Positions 24,966 to 32,471 of a stretch of 50,412 bases of DNA are shown here, one piece after another. This stretch comes from Chloroflexota bacterium (lineage in GTDB: Bacteria; Chloroflexota; UBA11872): assembly GCA_028873795.1 (NCBI GenBank), contig JAPPNP010000052.1:1-50412 (forward strand). Reading direction: 5' to 3'. The first letter of the stretch is position 1; every line of letters begins with the position of its first letter. A program made the translations under genes and the position numbers. The notes beneath the pieces were generated by a model that was not told the origin of the DNA, ran no database searches, and worked only from the letters and a program-made list of their open reading frames with translations.

Positions 24966-25825
24966 GCCACTGTCCCGAACATCTGCTCGATCTCGGGTCC
25001 GCCCATGCTGTCGAAGTCGTCGGGGACGTCGATTTGTCCGGCCATGAACCCCAGCCGCGCCGGCGCTGTTTCGTCGGAATCTTCAAAGCCAAACTCACGG
25101 CGCAGGCGGTCATACACGTCCCGCGCCTGTGAACCGCCCCGGGCGACGGCCTCCTCCAACTGCTTCAAGTCCGCCCCGCCGTAGAGCAGATCAACGGTAT
25201 CGACAATGAAGTCTTCGACAAGGGGATCGCTGACGTCGTGCTGCACGGCCCACCGCCAAAACCTCGCCATGCGCTCATCCGCGGGGTGGGGATAGTCTTG
25301 TGGTTGCATGCCCGCAACCGCCCACGGCCTGCCCAGGCGGAAGTAGGGATTGATCGAGTCCTGATAGGGCCACATTTGCAGCCCCGCCATGAGGGCCGCG
25401 CAAATGAACGCCCCGTTGGACGTATAGCGATTGGTCGGCGGCATCCCTGCGTCTCCCTCACGACGCCTACGACGCGCCCGAAAATACGACTCGACTTGGT
25501 GCTTGAGCCCGTAGCTCGAACGTTTCCGCGGGGCCGGCCCGTCGAAGTCACGTGCCCAGCCGCACCCGCGCAGCCGATAGCTCAGCGACACACGCGCCTC
25601 GGCAAAGTACTCGAGCGTGTGGCGAATGCCCGGCTCGCAGTCCCCGCCGGTCCGCAACTCATCACGCGCCGCATCCAAATCGATGGGCGTGGACTTCGAG
25701 AGTCCCAAGCCGTTCGCGTTGAGCAAGGGATGCTCCGCCAGCACCCGCTCGCGTTCCGAGTCAAACAACCCTGGGTCCGAAAGCAAGCGGGCCGCCCGCA
25801 ACCAAAATCGCTGGCTCTTGGTCAT
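24962..25825 (-). CDS. Unknown 287-residue protein with antitoxin-like C-terminus
   Basis: I cannot name this gene. Residues about 100-165 hold S-S-Y-G-L-K-H-Q-V-E and N-R-Y-T-S-N-G-A-F-I-C-A-A-L, a pattern I have seen in uncharacterised proteins, some phage- or plasmid-linked. After a charged helical stretch the last 30 residues (G-F-M-A-G-Q-I-D-V-P-D-D-F-D then G-G-P-E-I-E-Q-M-F) look like the toxin-binding tail of antitoxins that partner PIN toxins. Its stop overlaps the PIN toxin start by four bases. The simplest reading is a fused or oversized antitoxin; a chance tail similarity is possible. No DNA-binding motif was recognised. The start ATG at 25825 is the first in frame. Confidence 0.6.
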   Translation of the reverse strand: MTKSQRFWLRAARLLSDPGLFDSERERVLAEHPLLNANGLGLSKSTPIDLDAARDELRTGGDCEPGIRHTLEYFAEARVSLSYRLRGCGWARDFDGPAPRKRSSYGLKHQVESYFRARRRRREGDAGMPPTNRYTSNGAFICAALMAGLQMWPYQDSINPYFRLGRPWAVAGMQPQDYPHPADERMARFWRWAVQHDVSDPLVEDFIVDTVDLLYGGADLKQLEEAVARGGSQARDVYDRLRREFGFEDSDETAPARLGFMAGQIDVPDDFDSMGGPEIEQMFGTVA

Positions 25826-25943
25826 GATAAACCGCTAGGTGTTTGCGGAAATCCCTGCGGATTATAGATGACAACCAGCCCTTTACTCGAAGTCCCGGGG
25901 GTTATCGGCCTAGGCCGGTGTCGCCGGCCGCCAGAACGACGGT

Positions 25944-26219
25944 CTACCGCTTCTCGGTGAGACGTCCGGACAGGTATTTGTGGATCACGCTGGAGAGCAG
26001 CGTCTGATAGGGAATCCCTTCTTCGCGGGCCCGAGCGTGCGCGAGGTTGAAGTCGCGCTCGGTCACCCGCAAGTTCACGCGCTTGGTCTTGTTGAACGTC
26101 TGGCGCGCCGCCTGACGCGCCGCCTGGATTTCGTCGTCGAGGTTTGAGACCGAACGCCACTCGCCGCGCTCGAATTGGTCGAGGATCTCTCGCTCGTCGG
26201 CGCTCAGCTTGTCGGTCAC
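25944..26219 (-). CDS. BrnA/CopG-like antitoxin
   Basis: 91 residues. A charged N-terminal region is followed by R-V-N-L-R-V-T-E-R-D-F-N-L-A-H-A-R-A-R (about 47-65) and G-I-P-Y-Q-T-L-L-S-S-V-I-H-K-Y (about 69-83). That is the ribbon-helix-helix pattern of antitoxins found behind BrnT-type toxins. It is the second gene, overlapping the toxin stop by four bases (ATGA), in keeping with the toxin-first order of brnTA modules. It should bind the toxin and repress the shared promoter. Confidence 0.83.
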   Translation of the reverse strand: MTDKLSADEREILDQFERGEWRSVSNLDDEIQAARQAARQTFNKTKRVNLRVTERDFNLAHARAREEGIPYQTLLSSVIHKYLSGRLTEKR

Positions 26220-26503
26220 GATGGCTGCCTCCTCCCGTAGTCTCGCGTGGCCTTCCGGCTGGGGATAATCGTCTTCAGGAAGCGAGTGCCGTCGGCCTGC
26301 AGCACGAACGGCACGAGGTAGACGTACGCGTCGATGTCCACGACATACATCAACTGGCCCGGGTAGCGATCTTGGTTCGGGTGCTCCAGCACGTCCATCA
26401 ATCCACCTTGCTCGATGACGGCGACGACGATCTCGAAAGAGACGCCCCGCTGCTCAATCAGTTGTCGATTCTTCTCCGTGCTCCAGTCGAAGCCCGCGTC
26501 CAT
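26216..26503 (-). CDS. BrnT-like ribonuclease toxin
   Basis: 95 residues. F-D-W-S-T-E-K-N near the start, then R-G-V-S-F-E-I-V-V-A-V-I (about 19-30), L-E-H-P-N-Q-D-R-Y-P-G-Q, V-Y-L-V-P-F-V and F-L-K-T-I-I-P-S-R-K-A-T are family hallmarks of BrnT-related toxins with a RelE-like fold. I chose ATG at 26503, since the family begins just before F-D-W; longer frames to 26614 would start upstream of the predicted transcription start. A promoter with TTGACT and TAACGT boxes lies at 26616-26643. Toxin-first order with a coupled antitoxin supports an active module. All conserved blocks are intact. Confidence 0.83.
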   Translation of the reverse strand: MDAGFDWSTEKNRQLIEQRGVSFEIVVAVIEQGGLMDVLEHPNQDRYPGQLMYVVDIDAYVYLVPFVLQADGTRFLKTIIPSRKATRDYGRRQPS

Positions 26504-26615
26504 GCGACAATCATCGCACGATGTGTGCATTATGGCAACACCGCTGCTCGCCTCAGCCATCACCAGCCGCTGCGGATCCAAGGCGCCGTGCGCCACATCG
26601 CGGGTTGAATTCATA

Positions 26616-26643
26616 ACGTTAGAAAAAATGTTAGCTTAGTCAA
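26616..26643 (-). promoter_or_regulatory. Promoter of the BrnT/BrnA-like operon
   Basis: On the minus strand a TTGACT -35 box (26638-26643) and a TAACGT -10 box (26616-26621) are 16 bases apart in a locally AT-rich stretch. GTTAG is repeated at 26618-26622 and 26630-26634, and TAACGTTA at 26614-26621 is a palindrome; either could be a repressor site. Predicted transcription start is near 26609. Confidence 0.5.
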
Positions 26644-26673
26644 TACCGGCCATTCGCCTATGCTGAATACCCA

Positions 26674-28305
26674 GTGAACGACCCGCAGCAAGCCCCAGCC
26701 AGGTCCCCATCAGAGCGCCGCCAGCTTGTCCTGGTGCTGGTGGCGGTCGTGGTGGGCACGATGTTCTCCGCGCTCGATCAGCTCATCGTGATCACGGCCA
26801 TCCCGCGCGTGGTGGCCGACCTGGGCGGCCTGGCGGACTTCGCTTGGGTCTTCACGGCCTACACCCTGGTCTCGACGGTCAGCCTGCCCATGTGGGGCAA
26901 GCTCTCGGACACGCACGGCCGGCGGCGCCTGTGGATGACGGGGCTGGGGCTGTTCATGGTCGGCTCGGCCATCGCTGGCGCGAGCCAGGAAATGATCCAA
27001 CTCATCCTGTCGCGCGGCCTGCAGGGTCTGGGGGCGGGGGCCTTGATGGCGCTGGGCCCGGCGCTGATCGGCGATCTGTTTCCGCCCGCGGAGCGCCCCA
27101 AGTGGCAGGGCGCCCTGATGGCGCTGTTCGGGGTGGTGGTGATTGCCGGGCCCACGATCGGCGGCTGGATCACCGACACGCTGAGCTGGCGCTGGGTCTT
27201 CTACGTGAACCTGCCGTTCGGCGGCCTCGCGGTGCTCGCCGCGTGGTTCGGGCTGCCGTCGGTGCGGCGAGCCGGACGACGGTCGATCGACGTCGCCGGC
27301 GCCCTGGCGCTCGTTGGGGCCGTGGTGCCGCTGCTCTTGGCGTTTTCCTGGGCCGGCGGTCGCTACCCGTGGCTGTCGACGCCCATCGTCGCGTTGCTGC
27401 TGGGCGCCGCCGCCATGCTCGGCGTGCTCGTGGCCCTGGAGCGCCGCGCCCCAGACCCCATGATCAACCTGGGATTTCTGACCAATCGCGTCTACGTGGT
27501 GGCCATCCTCACCACCTTCCTGGGCAGCGCCGGAATGATCGGCGCGGTGCTCTACATCCCGCTGTTCGCCCAGGCCGTGATCGGGACCAGCGCGACCGGC
27601 TCCGGGGCGGTGCTGGTGCCGATGATGCTCGGCTTCATCGTCAGCGCGATTGCGTCCGGGCAGATCGTGTCCCGCACGGGTCGCTACAAGGCGCTGATCC
27701 TGGTGCTGTTCGCCGTGGGGATCGTGGGCGGGGTGCTGCTGGCCGGCATGGGCGCGGACACGACCGAGCTCGAGCTCGTGCGCAACATGGTGGTCATGGG
27801 TCTGGGCATCGGCGGGCCGTTCTCGGTGCTGGTCGTGGTGGCGCAGAACGCCTTTCCCGACCGCAACCTGGGCGAAGTGACGGCCGGGTCGCGCTTCTTC
27901 CGGTCGATGGGGTCCACGGTTGGCGCGCAACTCATGGGGTCGCTGCTGAGTCTGTGGTTCGCCGCCAACCTGCGCGAGCGGCTGCCGGCAGAGGTGCGCG
28001 AGGCGCTGGGCCCGGAGCGCCTGGCGGAGGCGGGCAATCCGGAGGCGCTGTTCGTGCCCGAAGCCACGGCATCGCTGCGGGAGGCGCTCGGCGACGCGGC
28101 GCCCGCCGTGACCGATCTGCTAATGGAGGCCCTGCGGCTGGGCCTGGCCGACGCGCTGCGCGGGCTCTTCGTGGTCACGGCCGGCCTCATGGTTGTCGGC
28201 TTTGCCATCGCGGTCTTCTTGCCCGAGATTCCGCTGCGCACCACGCGCGACGCCGATCTCCCCGCAGGCAAGAGCGACGCCGCGCCAGCCGTTCCCGGCG
28301 GTTAG
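26674..28305 (+). CDS. MFS drug exporter, DHA2 family (EmrB/QacA type)
   Basis: 543 residues with about 14 transmembrane segments, the DHA2 layout, in the cytoplasmic membrane; proton-driven efflux of drugs or lipophilic compounds. Motif A is G-K-L-S-D-T-H-G-R-R-R (about 73-83), motif B surrounds S-R-G-L-Q-G-L-G-A-G (about 111-120), and motif C is G-P-T-I-G-G (about 154-159). Asp34 in S-A-L-D-Q-L-I-V (motif D1) is present. The final 25 residues are charged and cytoplasmic. The start is GTG at 26674; a TATGCT box at 26659-26664 would start the transcript only three bases ahead, so it may be leaderless. Divergent from the BrnT-like operon. Confidence 0.92.
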   Translation: MNDPQQAPARSPSERRQLVLVLVAVVVGTMFSALDQLIVITAIPRVVADLGGLADFAWVFTAYTLVSTVSLPMWGKLSDTHGRRRLWMTGLGLFMVGSAIAGASQEMIQLILSRGLQGLGAGALMALGPALIGDLFPPAERPKWQGALMALFGVVVIAGPTIGGWITDTLSWRWVFYVNLPFGGLAVLAAWFGLPSVRRAGRRSIDVAGALALVGAVVPLLLAFSWAGGRYPWLSTPIVALLLGAAAMLGVLVALERRAPDPMINLGFLTNRVYVVAILTTFLGSAGMIGAVLYIPLFAQAVIGTSATGSGAVLVPMMLGFIVSAIASGQIVSRTGRYKALILVLFAVGIVGGVLLAGMGADTTELELVRNMVVMGLGIGGPFSVLVVVAQNAFPDRNLGEVTAGSRFFRSMGSTVGAQLMGSLLSLWFAANLRERLPAEVREALGPERLAEAGNPEALFVPEATASLREALGDAAPAVTDLLMEALRLGLADALRGLFVVTAGLMVVGFAIAVFLPEIPLRTTRDADLPAGKSDAAPAVPGG

Positions 28306-28314
28306 CGTTTCGAC

Positions 28315-28373
28315 CTAGGTCCGCCCCGTCACCGCCACCAGCAGAATCGCCAGGGCGAACGCCGCGATGCCGA
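28315..28373 (-). pseudogene. 3' remnant of a duplicated membrane-protein gene
   Basis: Bases 28321-28373 are identical over 53 bp to 29289-29341, the 3' end of the membrane protein gene at 29283-29564. The reading frame encodes the same last helix (A-F-A-L-A-I-L-L-V-A-V-T-G-R) and stops at 28315, but no in-frame start lies upstream and the rest of the gene is missing. The two copies flank the second vapBC module. Confidence 0.65.
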
Positions 28374-28455
28374 CTATCGCGATGGGCGCCGGGATCTTCT
28401 CTACCGGCTGCGTCGGCCGCGGATCATGGCCAGCGTTGCAGTTCCCATGGCCTGC

Positions 28456-28857
28456 TCAGCCGGCCTTCCCCGCGAGCTTGGCCCCGGCGGCGGCTAGGGC
28501 CTGGTCGAAGGTCATGATCTCTCGCACGCCACGCCGCCTGCAGCTTGCAAGATGGCAGAGGTCTCTGGCGCTCAGGGCGGGCAGCCGGTCATGGAGTTGG
28601 CGGGCGAGGATCACGTCCGCCTCTTCCAGGGGCCACACCTCAACTCCGGCCCTTTCCAACAGTTCCAACGCCGAGTCCAAGGTGTGCGGCCGCTGCATCC
28701 GCAGATAGACGTGCATCAGCTCTTGGATGACCTTGGTGGAGGTGAATAGCGGCTTGCGGTTGCGCAGCGACTCGTCAAAGAACTGCTGGGCGGGAGATTG
28801 CAGCGGGTGCGGCTTCCCGACCGCATACATGAAGACGCTGGTGTCGACGAAGATCAC
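28456..28857 (-). CDS. vapC: PIN-domain toxin (VapC family), second module
   Basis: 133 residues from the GTG at 28857, which overlaps the antitoxin stop by four bases (GTGA). Asp5 in F-V-D-T-S-V-F, Glu46 in V-I-Q-E-L-M-H, Asp98 in S-A-R-D-L-C-H-L and Asp117 in M-T-F-D are the PIN acidic residues. All are intact, so an active RNase toxin is expected. A longer frame from 28914 would run inside the antitoxin and is rejected. It sits between the two copies of a membrane-protein 3' end. Confidence 0.87.
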   Translation of the reverse strand: MIFVDTSVFMYAVGKPHPLQSPAQQFFDESLRNRKPLFTSTKVIQELMHVYLRMQRPHTLDSALELLERAGVEVWPLEEADVILARQLHDRLPALSARDLCHLASCRRRGVREIMTFDQALAAAGAKLAGKAG

Positions 28858-29129
28858 ACGCTGGGCAAGCCGTCGGTCATCGATTCGTGGAGTGTCTGGA
28901 GGTGCTCGTGCCAATCCGGTTCCACGCCGGGCCCTTCACGCGCCGCGCAGGTGTCGAAGAACCGCCGCAGGTCCTCCGGCGACTCGAACCGTTCCCTGCG
29001 TTGCCGCGCCTCGAGCCGCTCACGCGCGGCGGCCCTGAGCCACGCGCTGAACGTCAGGCCCTCCCGGCGGGCCTGGCGGACGAAGCGGTCGCGGTCCTCG
29101 TCCGGAATGATGAGCTGGACCCTCGCCAC
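28854..29129 (-). CDS. vapB: Ribbon-helix-helix antitoxin, second VapB
   Basis: 91 residues. The N-terminal strand A-R-V-Q-L-I-I-P, then the helix region D-R-D-R-F-V-R-Q-A-R-R-E-G-L-T-F-S-A-W-L (about 11-30) form an RHH DNA-binding fold. The C-terminal half, with D-W-H-E-H-L-Q, would bind the toxin. The start is GTG at 29129 with GAAGG upstream. It is coupled to the PIN toxin by a 4-bp overlap. An inverted repeat TGTGTA/TACACA at 29157-29175 upstream is the likely operator. Confidence 0.83.
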   Translation of the reverse strand: MARVQLIIPDEDRDRFVRQARREGLTFSAWLRAAARERLEARQRRERFESPEDLRRFFDTCAAREGPGVEPDWHEHLQTLHESMTDGLPSV

Positions 29130-29156
29130 GGCGACAGCCTTCGTCTACCCGTATCG

Positions 29157-29175
29157 TGTGTATTGACCCTACACA
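29157..29175. promoter_or_regulatory. Inverted repeat upstream of second vapBC
   Basis: TGTGTA (29157-29162) and TACACA (29170-29175) face each other across seven bases, about 30 bases before the vapB start. The position fits antitoxin autoregulation. The half-site TGTGTA also occurs in the hicAB operator at 47944, which may be coincidence. Confidence 0.4.
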
Positions 29176-29282
29176 TCGGATGGACCGACGTCAACGTCCG
29201 TGGTGAACTCGTCGGGCGCCCACAAGGAGAGCCCCTACTCGGGCTTGCGCGGCCGCGACGTAGACCTCGCACGCCCGCTTGT

Positions 29283-29564
29283 CTATGCCCGCCCCGTCAC
29301 CGCCACCAGCAGAATCGCCAGGGCGAACGCCGCGATGCCGATGGCCGTCGCCGCGGCCGTCCCGACGATGATGGGCCTGAGCGAGCCCCGCGACTCCGAT
29401 CCGACGCGAAGCCCCAGGAATCCGGCAAGCGCCACCACGACCGCGATGGTGACCGCGCCGGCGGCGCGCTGGTTGTCGATCAGGAAGTAGACCGCCACCG
29501 CCACGGCCGCGAAGGCCGCCGCGCAGACGACCGCGATGCGCGCCCGGCGCGCTTCGAAACGCAT
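29283..29564 (-). CDS. Small membrane protein, unknown
   Basis: 93 residues from ATG 29564, with basic residues at the start (R-F-E-A-R-R-A-R), which fits a cytoplasmic N-terminus. Three hydrophobic segments are seen (about 10-28, 35-52 and 68-90). No family is recognised. The last 53 coding bases are duplicated at 28321-28373. It is on the minus strand, divergent from the TPP enzyme gene at 29657, and lies upstream of the second vapBC module. Confidence 0.5.
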   Translation of the reverse strand: MRFEARRARIAVVCAAAFAAVAVAVYFLIDNQRAAGAVTIAVVVALAGFLGLRVGSESRGSLRPIIVGTAAATAIGIAAFALAILLVAVTGRA

Positions 29565-29656
29565 CGGCGCAGCATAAGCGACCGCCGTCCGGTTGCCGGA
29601 TGGCCGCGTACGTGCCAACGTTCCACCAGTTGATTGACTTTCCGAAGGACCTTGCC

Positions 29657-31312
29657 GTGACCGGAGCCGATGCGCTCGTCGCCATCCTCAAAGCCGAAGG
29701 CATCCAGCAGGCGTTCTGCTACCCCACGACGCCCATTCTCGAAGCGCTGGCCCGCGGCGGGGTTCGCACGCTGCTGGCGCGCCAGGAGCGCGTGGCCGGC
29801 AACATGGCCGACGGCGTGGCGCGCGCCACCAACGGACGCCAGTTGGGCGTTTTCACCGTGCAGCAATCCGCCGGCTCCGAGAATGCCTTCGCGCCGATCG
29901 CTCAGTCGTTCACCGACTCGTCGCCGCTGCTGTTCATTCCTGGCCACCCGGGCTTGCAGAAGGCCGGAATTCCGCCGGCGTTCGACGGCCTGCCGCACTA
30001 TGCCGCGACCACCAAGCTGGCCCTGCAGCCGACGTCAGCCGACCAGATTCCGCAGCGCGCCCGCATGGCCATCGCGGCGCTGCGCTCGGGCCGCCCGGGG
30101 CCGGTGATGTTCGAGATTCCCACGAACGTGGCCGCCGAGGATTTCGACGGCCCCGTCACGCATGCGCCGGTGCAACCGGTCAGGAGCGCCGCCGATCCCG
30201 GTGCCGTCGACGAGGCCGCCGAGCGCCTGCTGCGCGCCGAATCGCCGCTGATCTGGGCCGGCCAGGGCGTGCTTTACGCGGAGGCGACGGCCGAGCTGCA
30301 GGACGTGGCCGAGCTCTTGGGCGCGCCGGTCATGACCACGCTGCAGGGCAAGAGCGCCTTCAACGAGCGCCACGAGCTGTCGGCCGGCGTGGGCGCCTAC
30401 GTCGAGACCGGCATGGTGACGCACTACCTGGAGACCAGCGACACGCTGCTGGGCGTGGGCACGAGCCTCAGCATCAGCCCCTTCACGCCCAAGATCCCCG
30501 ACGGCAAGACGATCATCCACGCCACCAACGACCCCGCCGATTTGCACAAGGTCTACCCGGCGGACGTGGCCATCTGCGCCGACGCCAAGCTGTTTCTGGC
30601 GCAACTGGCCGAGGCCTTGCGCCTGCGCGTGGGCGAGTCGCAACAAGAGTCGCGCCGCAGTACGGCCGCCAATATCGCCGCATTGCGCAGCGCCTGGCGG
30701 GCGGACTTCGCCTCCGAGTTCACTGACGAGAGCGACCCCGTCAACGGCTACCGCCTCTTCGCCGAGCTGTGGAGCCTGCTGGACCCCGACACGTCGATGA
30801 TCACGCACGAGTCCGGCGCCACCCGCGACATCCAGTGCGTGTTCTACGAATCGACCGTGCCGCGCAGCTACCTGGGGTGGGGGCAGTCGTCGCAGCTCGG
30901 CTTCTCGCTGGGCCTGGCGATGGGCGCCAAGCTGGCCAATCCCGACAAGCTCGTCGTGAACGTGATGGGAGACGGCGCCGCCGGCATGACCGGCATGGAC
31001 TGGGAGACCGCCTCGCGGGAGAACATCCCCATCCTCAGCGTCATCAAGAACGACGCCATCTTCAGCGGCTACGACCGCAACATCCCGACCGCCATCGAGA
31101 AGTTCGGCGTGTCCTCGCTCTACGGCGACTACGCGGGAGTGGCCAGGGCGCTGGGCTGCCACGGGGAGAAGGTGGCCACGGTGGCCGAGCTGCGACCGGC
31201 GCTGCAGCGCGCCATCCGCGCCACGCAAGAGGGCCAGCCCGCCGTGGTCGACGTGTCCACCGCCGAAACCCGGCGGCTCTCGGTCCCGCCGCTCGAGCGG
31301 AAGACGGTCTAG
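29657..31312 (+). CDS. TPP-dependent enzyme, second paralogue
   Basis: 551 residues from GTG 29657, chosen because AAGGA lies seven bases upstream and the family begins with T-G-A-D-A-L; an ATG at 29600 would add 19 residues. A-R-Q-E-R-V (about 42-47) supplies the catalytic Glu. The TPP/Mg motif begins G-D-G-A-A-G at 438 and ends with K-N-D-A near 466. It belongs to the acetolactate synthase/oxo-acid decarboxylase family but differs much from the enzyme at 19751, e.g. in the Y-P-T-T-P loop near residue 23 that replaces the usual F-G-I-P-G. The reaction cannot be specified. Divergent from the small membrane protein. Confidence 0.85.
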   Translation: MTGADALVAILKAEGIQQAFCYPTTPILEALARGGVRTLLARQERVAGNMADGVARATNGRQLGVFTVQQSAGSENAFAPIAQSFTDSSPLLFIPGHPGLQKAGIPPAFDGLPHYAATTKLALQPTSADQIPQRARMAIAALRSGRPGPVMFEIPTNVAAEDFDGPVTHAPVQPVRSAADPGAVDEAAERLLRAESPLIWAGQGVLYAEATAELQDVAELLGAPVMTTLQGKSAFNERHELSAGVGAYVETGMVTHYLETSDTLLGVGTSLSISPFTPKIPDGKTIIHATNDPADLHKVYPADVAICADAKLFLAQLAEALRLRVGESQQESRRSTAANIAALRSAWRADFASEFTDESDPVNGYRLFAELWSLLDPDTSMITHESGATRDIQCVFYESTVPRSYLGWGQSSQLGFSLGLAMGAKLANPDKLVVNVMGDGAAGMTGMDWETASRENIPILSVIKNDAIFSGYDRNIPTAIEKFGVSSLYGDYAGVARALGCHGEKVATVAELRPALQRAIRATQEGQPAVVDVSTAETRRLSVPPLERKTV

Positions 31313-31431
31313 CGCAGTTTTCGAAGGACGCCAGGCGGTCCTTCCGTCCTTCGCCAGTCAGCGTGCTTCCAGGCGCGGAGGGCCGGGGATGATGGACGTG
31401 GCGCTATTATCCTGCGGCGTTACTATCAAGC

Positions 31432-31711
31432 ATGCAGCGGTTTGCCGATAGGCGCGCCGAACAGCTCTTCGACGGCCGCGGTGTACGTCGGCTGCCGGCA
31501 GACATCCAGCGGCGAGCCCGGATGCGGCTCCAGCGCGTGGTGGCGGCCACCCGGCGTTCTGACCTGCGGGCGCCCCCCGTCGCATCGCCTGGAAGCCTTT
31601 CGCTGCGACCGTGCCGGCCAATGCAGCATCAGGATCAATGACCGATGGCGCGTGTGCTTCCGCTAGACCGAGGTGGGGGCGATGGAGATCGAGATCGTGG
31701 ATTCTCACTAG
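31432..31711 (+). pseudogene. higB: Broken HigB-type toxin gene
   Basis: The sequence encodes a HigB/RelE-fold toxin in pieces. From ATG 31432 the frame reads the normal beginning (R-F-A-D-R-R-A-E-Q-L-F and V-R-R-L-P-A-D-I-Q-R-R-A) up to D-L-R-A-P-P. After a run of six C near 31572-31577 the match continues one base out of frame as R-L-E-A-F and S-I-R-I-N-D-R-W-R-V-C-F-R. There a TAG at 31664-31666 replaces the conserved Trp codon, after which E-I-E-I-V-D-S-H reaches the usual end at 31711. A frameshift plus a nonsense codon means the toxin is dead. The antitoxin follows 13 bases later. Confidence 0.8.
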
Positions 31712-31724
31712 AGGAGGACAGCAC

Positions 31725-32015
31725 ATGGACACCATGGCCCTGATCCATCCGGGAGTCCATCTGGCGGAGATGTTGGAAGAGCTGGGGATCACGCAGTATC
31801 GGCTGGCACGGACGATGGGCGTGTCGCCGCGGCGGATCAACGAGATCGTCCATGGCCGGCGGACCGTCACGGCTGATACGGCGCTGCGGATTGGCAAGGC
31901 GCTCGGAATGACGCCCGAGTACTGGCTGAACCTCCAGCGCGTGTATGACTTGGATATCGCGCGGGCATCGACTGACCTGAGCGTGATTGAGCCACTGGTT
32001 CCCGTGAAGGCGTAG
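31725..32015 (+). CDS. higA: HigA-type XRE antitoxin
   Basis: 96 residues. H-P-G-V-H-L-A-E-M-L-E-E-L (about 8-20) and the helix-turn-helix T-Q-Y-R-L-A-R-T-M-G-V-S-P-R-R-I-N-E-I-V (about 24-43) are the HigA signature, followed by G-M-T-P-E-Y-W-L-N-L-Q (about 63-73). ATG 31725 has GAGGAGG eight bases upstream. The frame is intact while the toxin upstream carries two lesions. It now either has no partner or acts on unlinked HigB copies, or serves as a plain repressor of its promoter. Confidence 0.9.
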   Translation: MDTMALIHPGVHLAEMLEELGITQYRLARTMGVSPRRINEIVHGRRTVTADTALRIGKALGMTPEYWLNLQRVYDLDIARASTDLSVIEPLVPVKA

Positions 32016-32038
32016 CCCCTCCGCGAGAGCGCGCGCCA

Positions 32039-32335
32039 TCACGTATAGGGCGATTCCTCACCCCCGGACATGGCCGGGAGGATCGTCAGGGTGTCGCCGC
32101 TGTTCATGGGCGAGGCCAGGCCGTCGAGCGTGGCGACGTCCTGCTCGTTGAGGAACAGATTGGTCGCCTCGAGCACGTTGCCGCTCGGCGGCGTGAGGGA
32201 TTCCCGCAGCGTCGGATAGACCGCGAAGAGCGCGTCGAGCGCCTCCCGCACCGCAGCCGCCTCAACCTCGACGCTGCGCGCCCCCGCCGTGTGGTGCCGC
32301 AGCACCTGGGGAATGCGGATGGTGACGGTGGGCAT
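32039..32335 (-). CDS. MoaD/ThiS-like ubiquitin-fold protein with C-terminal tail
   Basis: 98 residues from ATG 32335. The beta-grasp pattern is clear: V-T-I-R-I-P near the start, a helix around A-V-R-E-A-L-D-A-L (28-36), then N-L-F-L-N-E-Q-D-V, and the end G-D-T-L-T-I-L-P-A-M-S-G-G. MoaD and ThiS end exactly at Gly-Gly so that the terminus can be adenylated and carry sulfur. Here six more residues (E-E-S-P-Y-T) follow Gly91-Gly92, so a protease would have to trim it first. No JAMM protease or E1-like enzyme is nearby. Convergent with higA; divergent from the cupin gene at 32472. Confidence 0.8.
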   Translation of the reverse strand: MPTVTIRIPQVLRHHTAGARSVEVEAAAVREALDALFAVYPTLRESLTPPSGNVLEATNLFLNEQDVATLDGLASPMNSGDTLTILPAMSGGEESPYT

Positions 32336-32471
32336 GAGACGGCGGCGTGGATGCGGTGCGGCCCGGCATTTTCCGCGATGCGTCGCGCCGGTGGCAACGG
32401 GGCCGACCCACTTTCGGCGTCCCACGCCGCGACTTACGATGGGAGAGCGGATCCGCCACGTGAGAAACCCG

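Noticed and set aside
26844-28517. 557-codon plus-strand frame overlapping the DHA2 exporter in another frame
   Set aside because: Arg/Gly/Ala-rich shadow; the exporter frame has 14 helices and family motifs.
28857-28914. N-terminal extension of the second VapC toxin
   Set aside because: The extra codons lie inside the antitoxin gene and show no PIN similarity; the GTG in the GTGA overlap fits the family start.
31323-31344. GAAGGAC/GTCCTTC hairpin after the second TPP gene as a terminator
   Set aside because: The stem is only 7 bp with an 8-base loop and no T tract follows, so an intrinsic terminator is not supported.
31432-31711. Programmed frameshifting in higB
   Set aside because: A C6 run could allow slippage, but the same frame then meets a TAG replacing a conserved Trp, so decay explains both lesions better.
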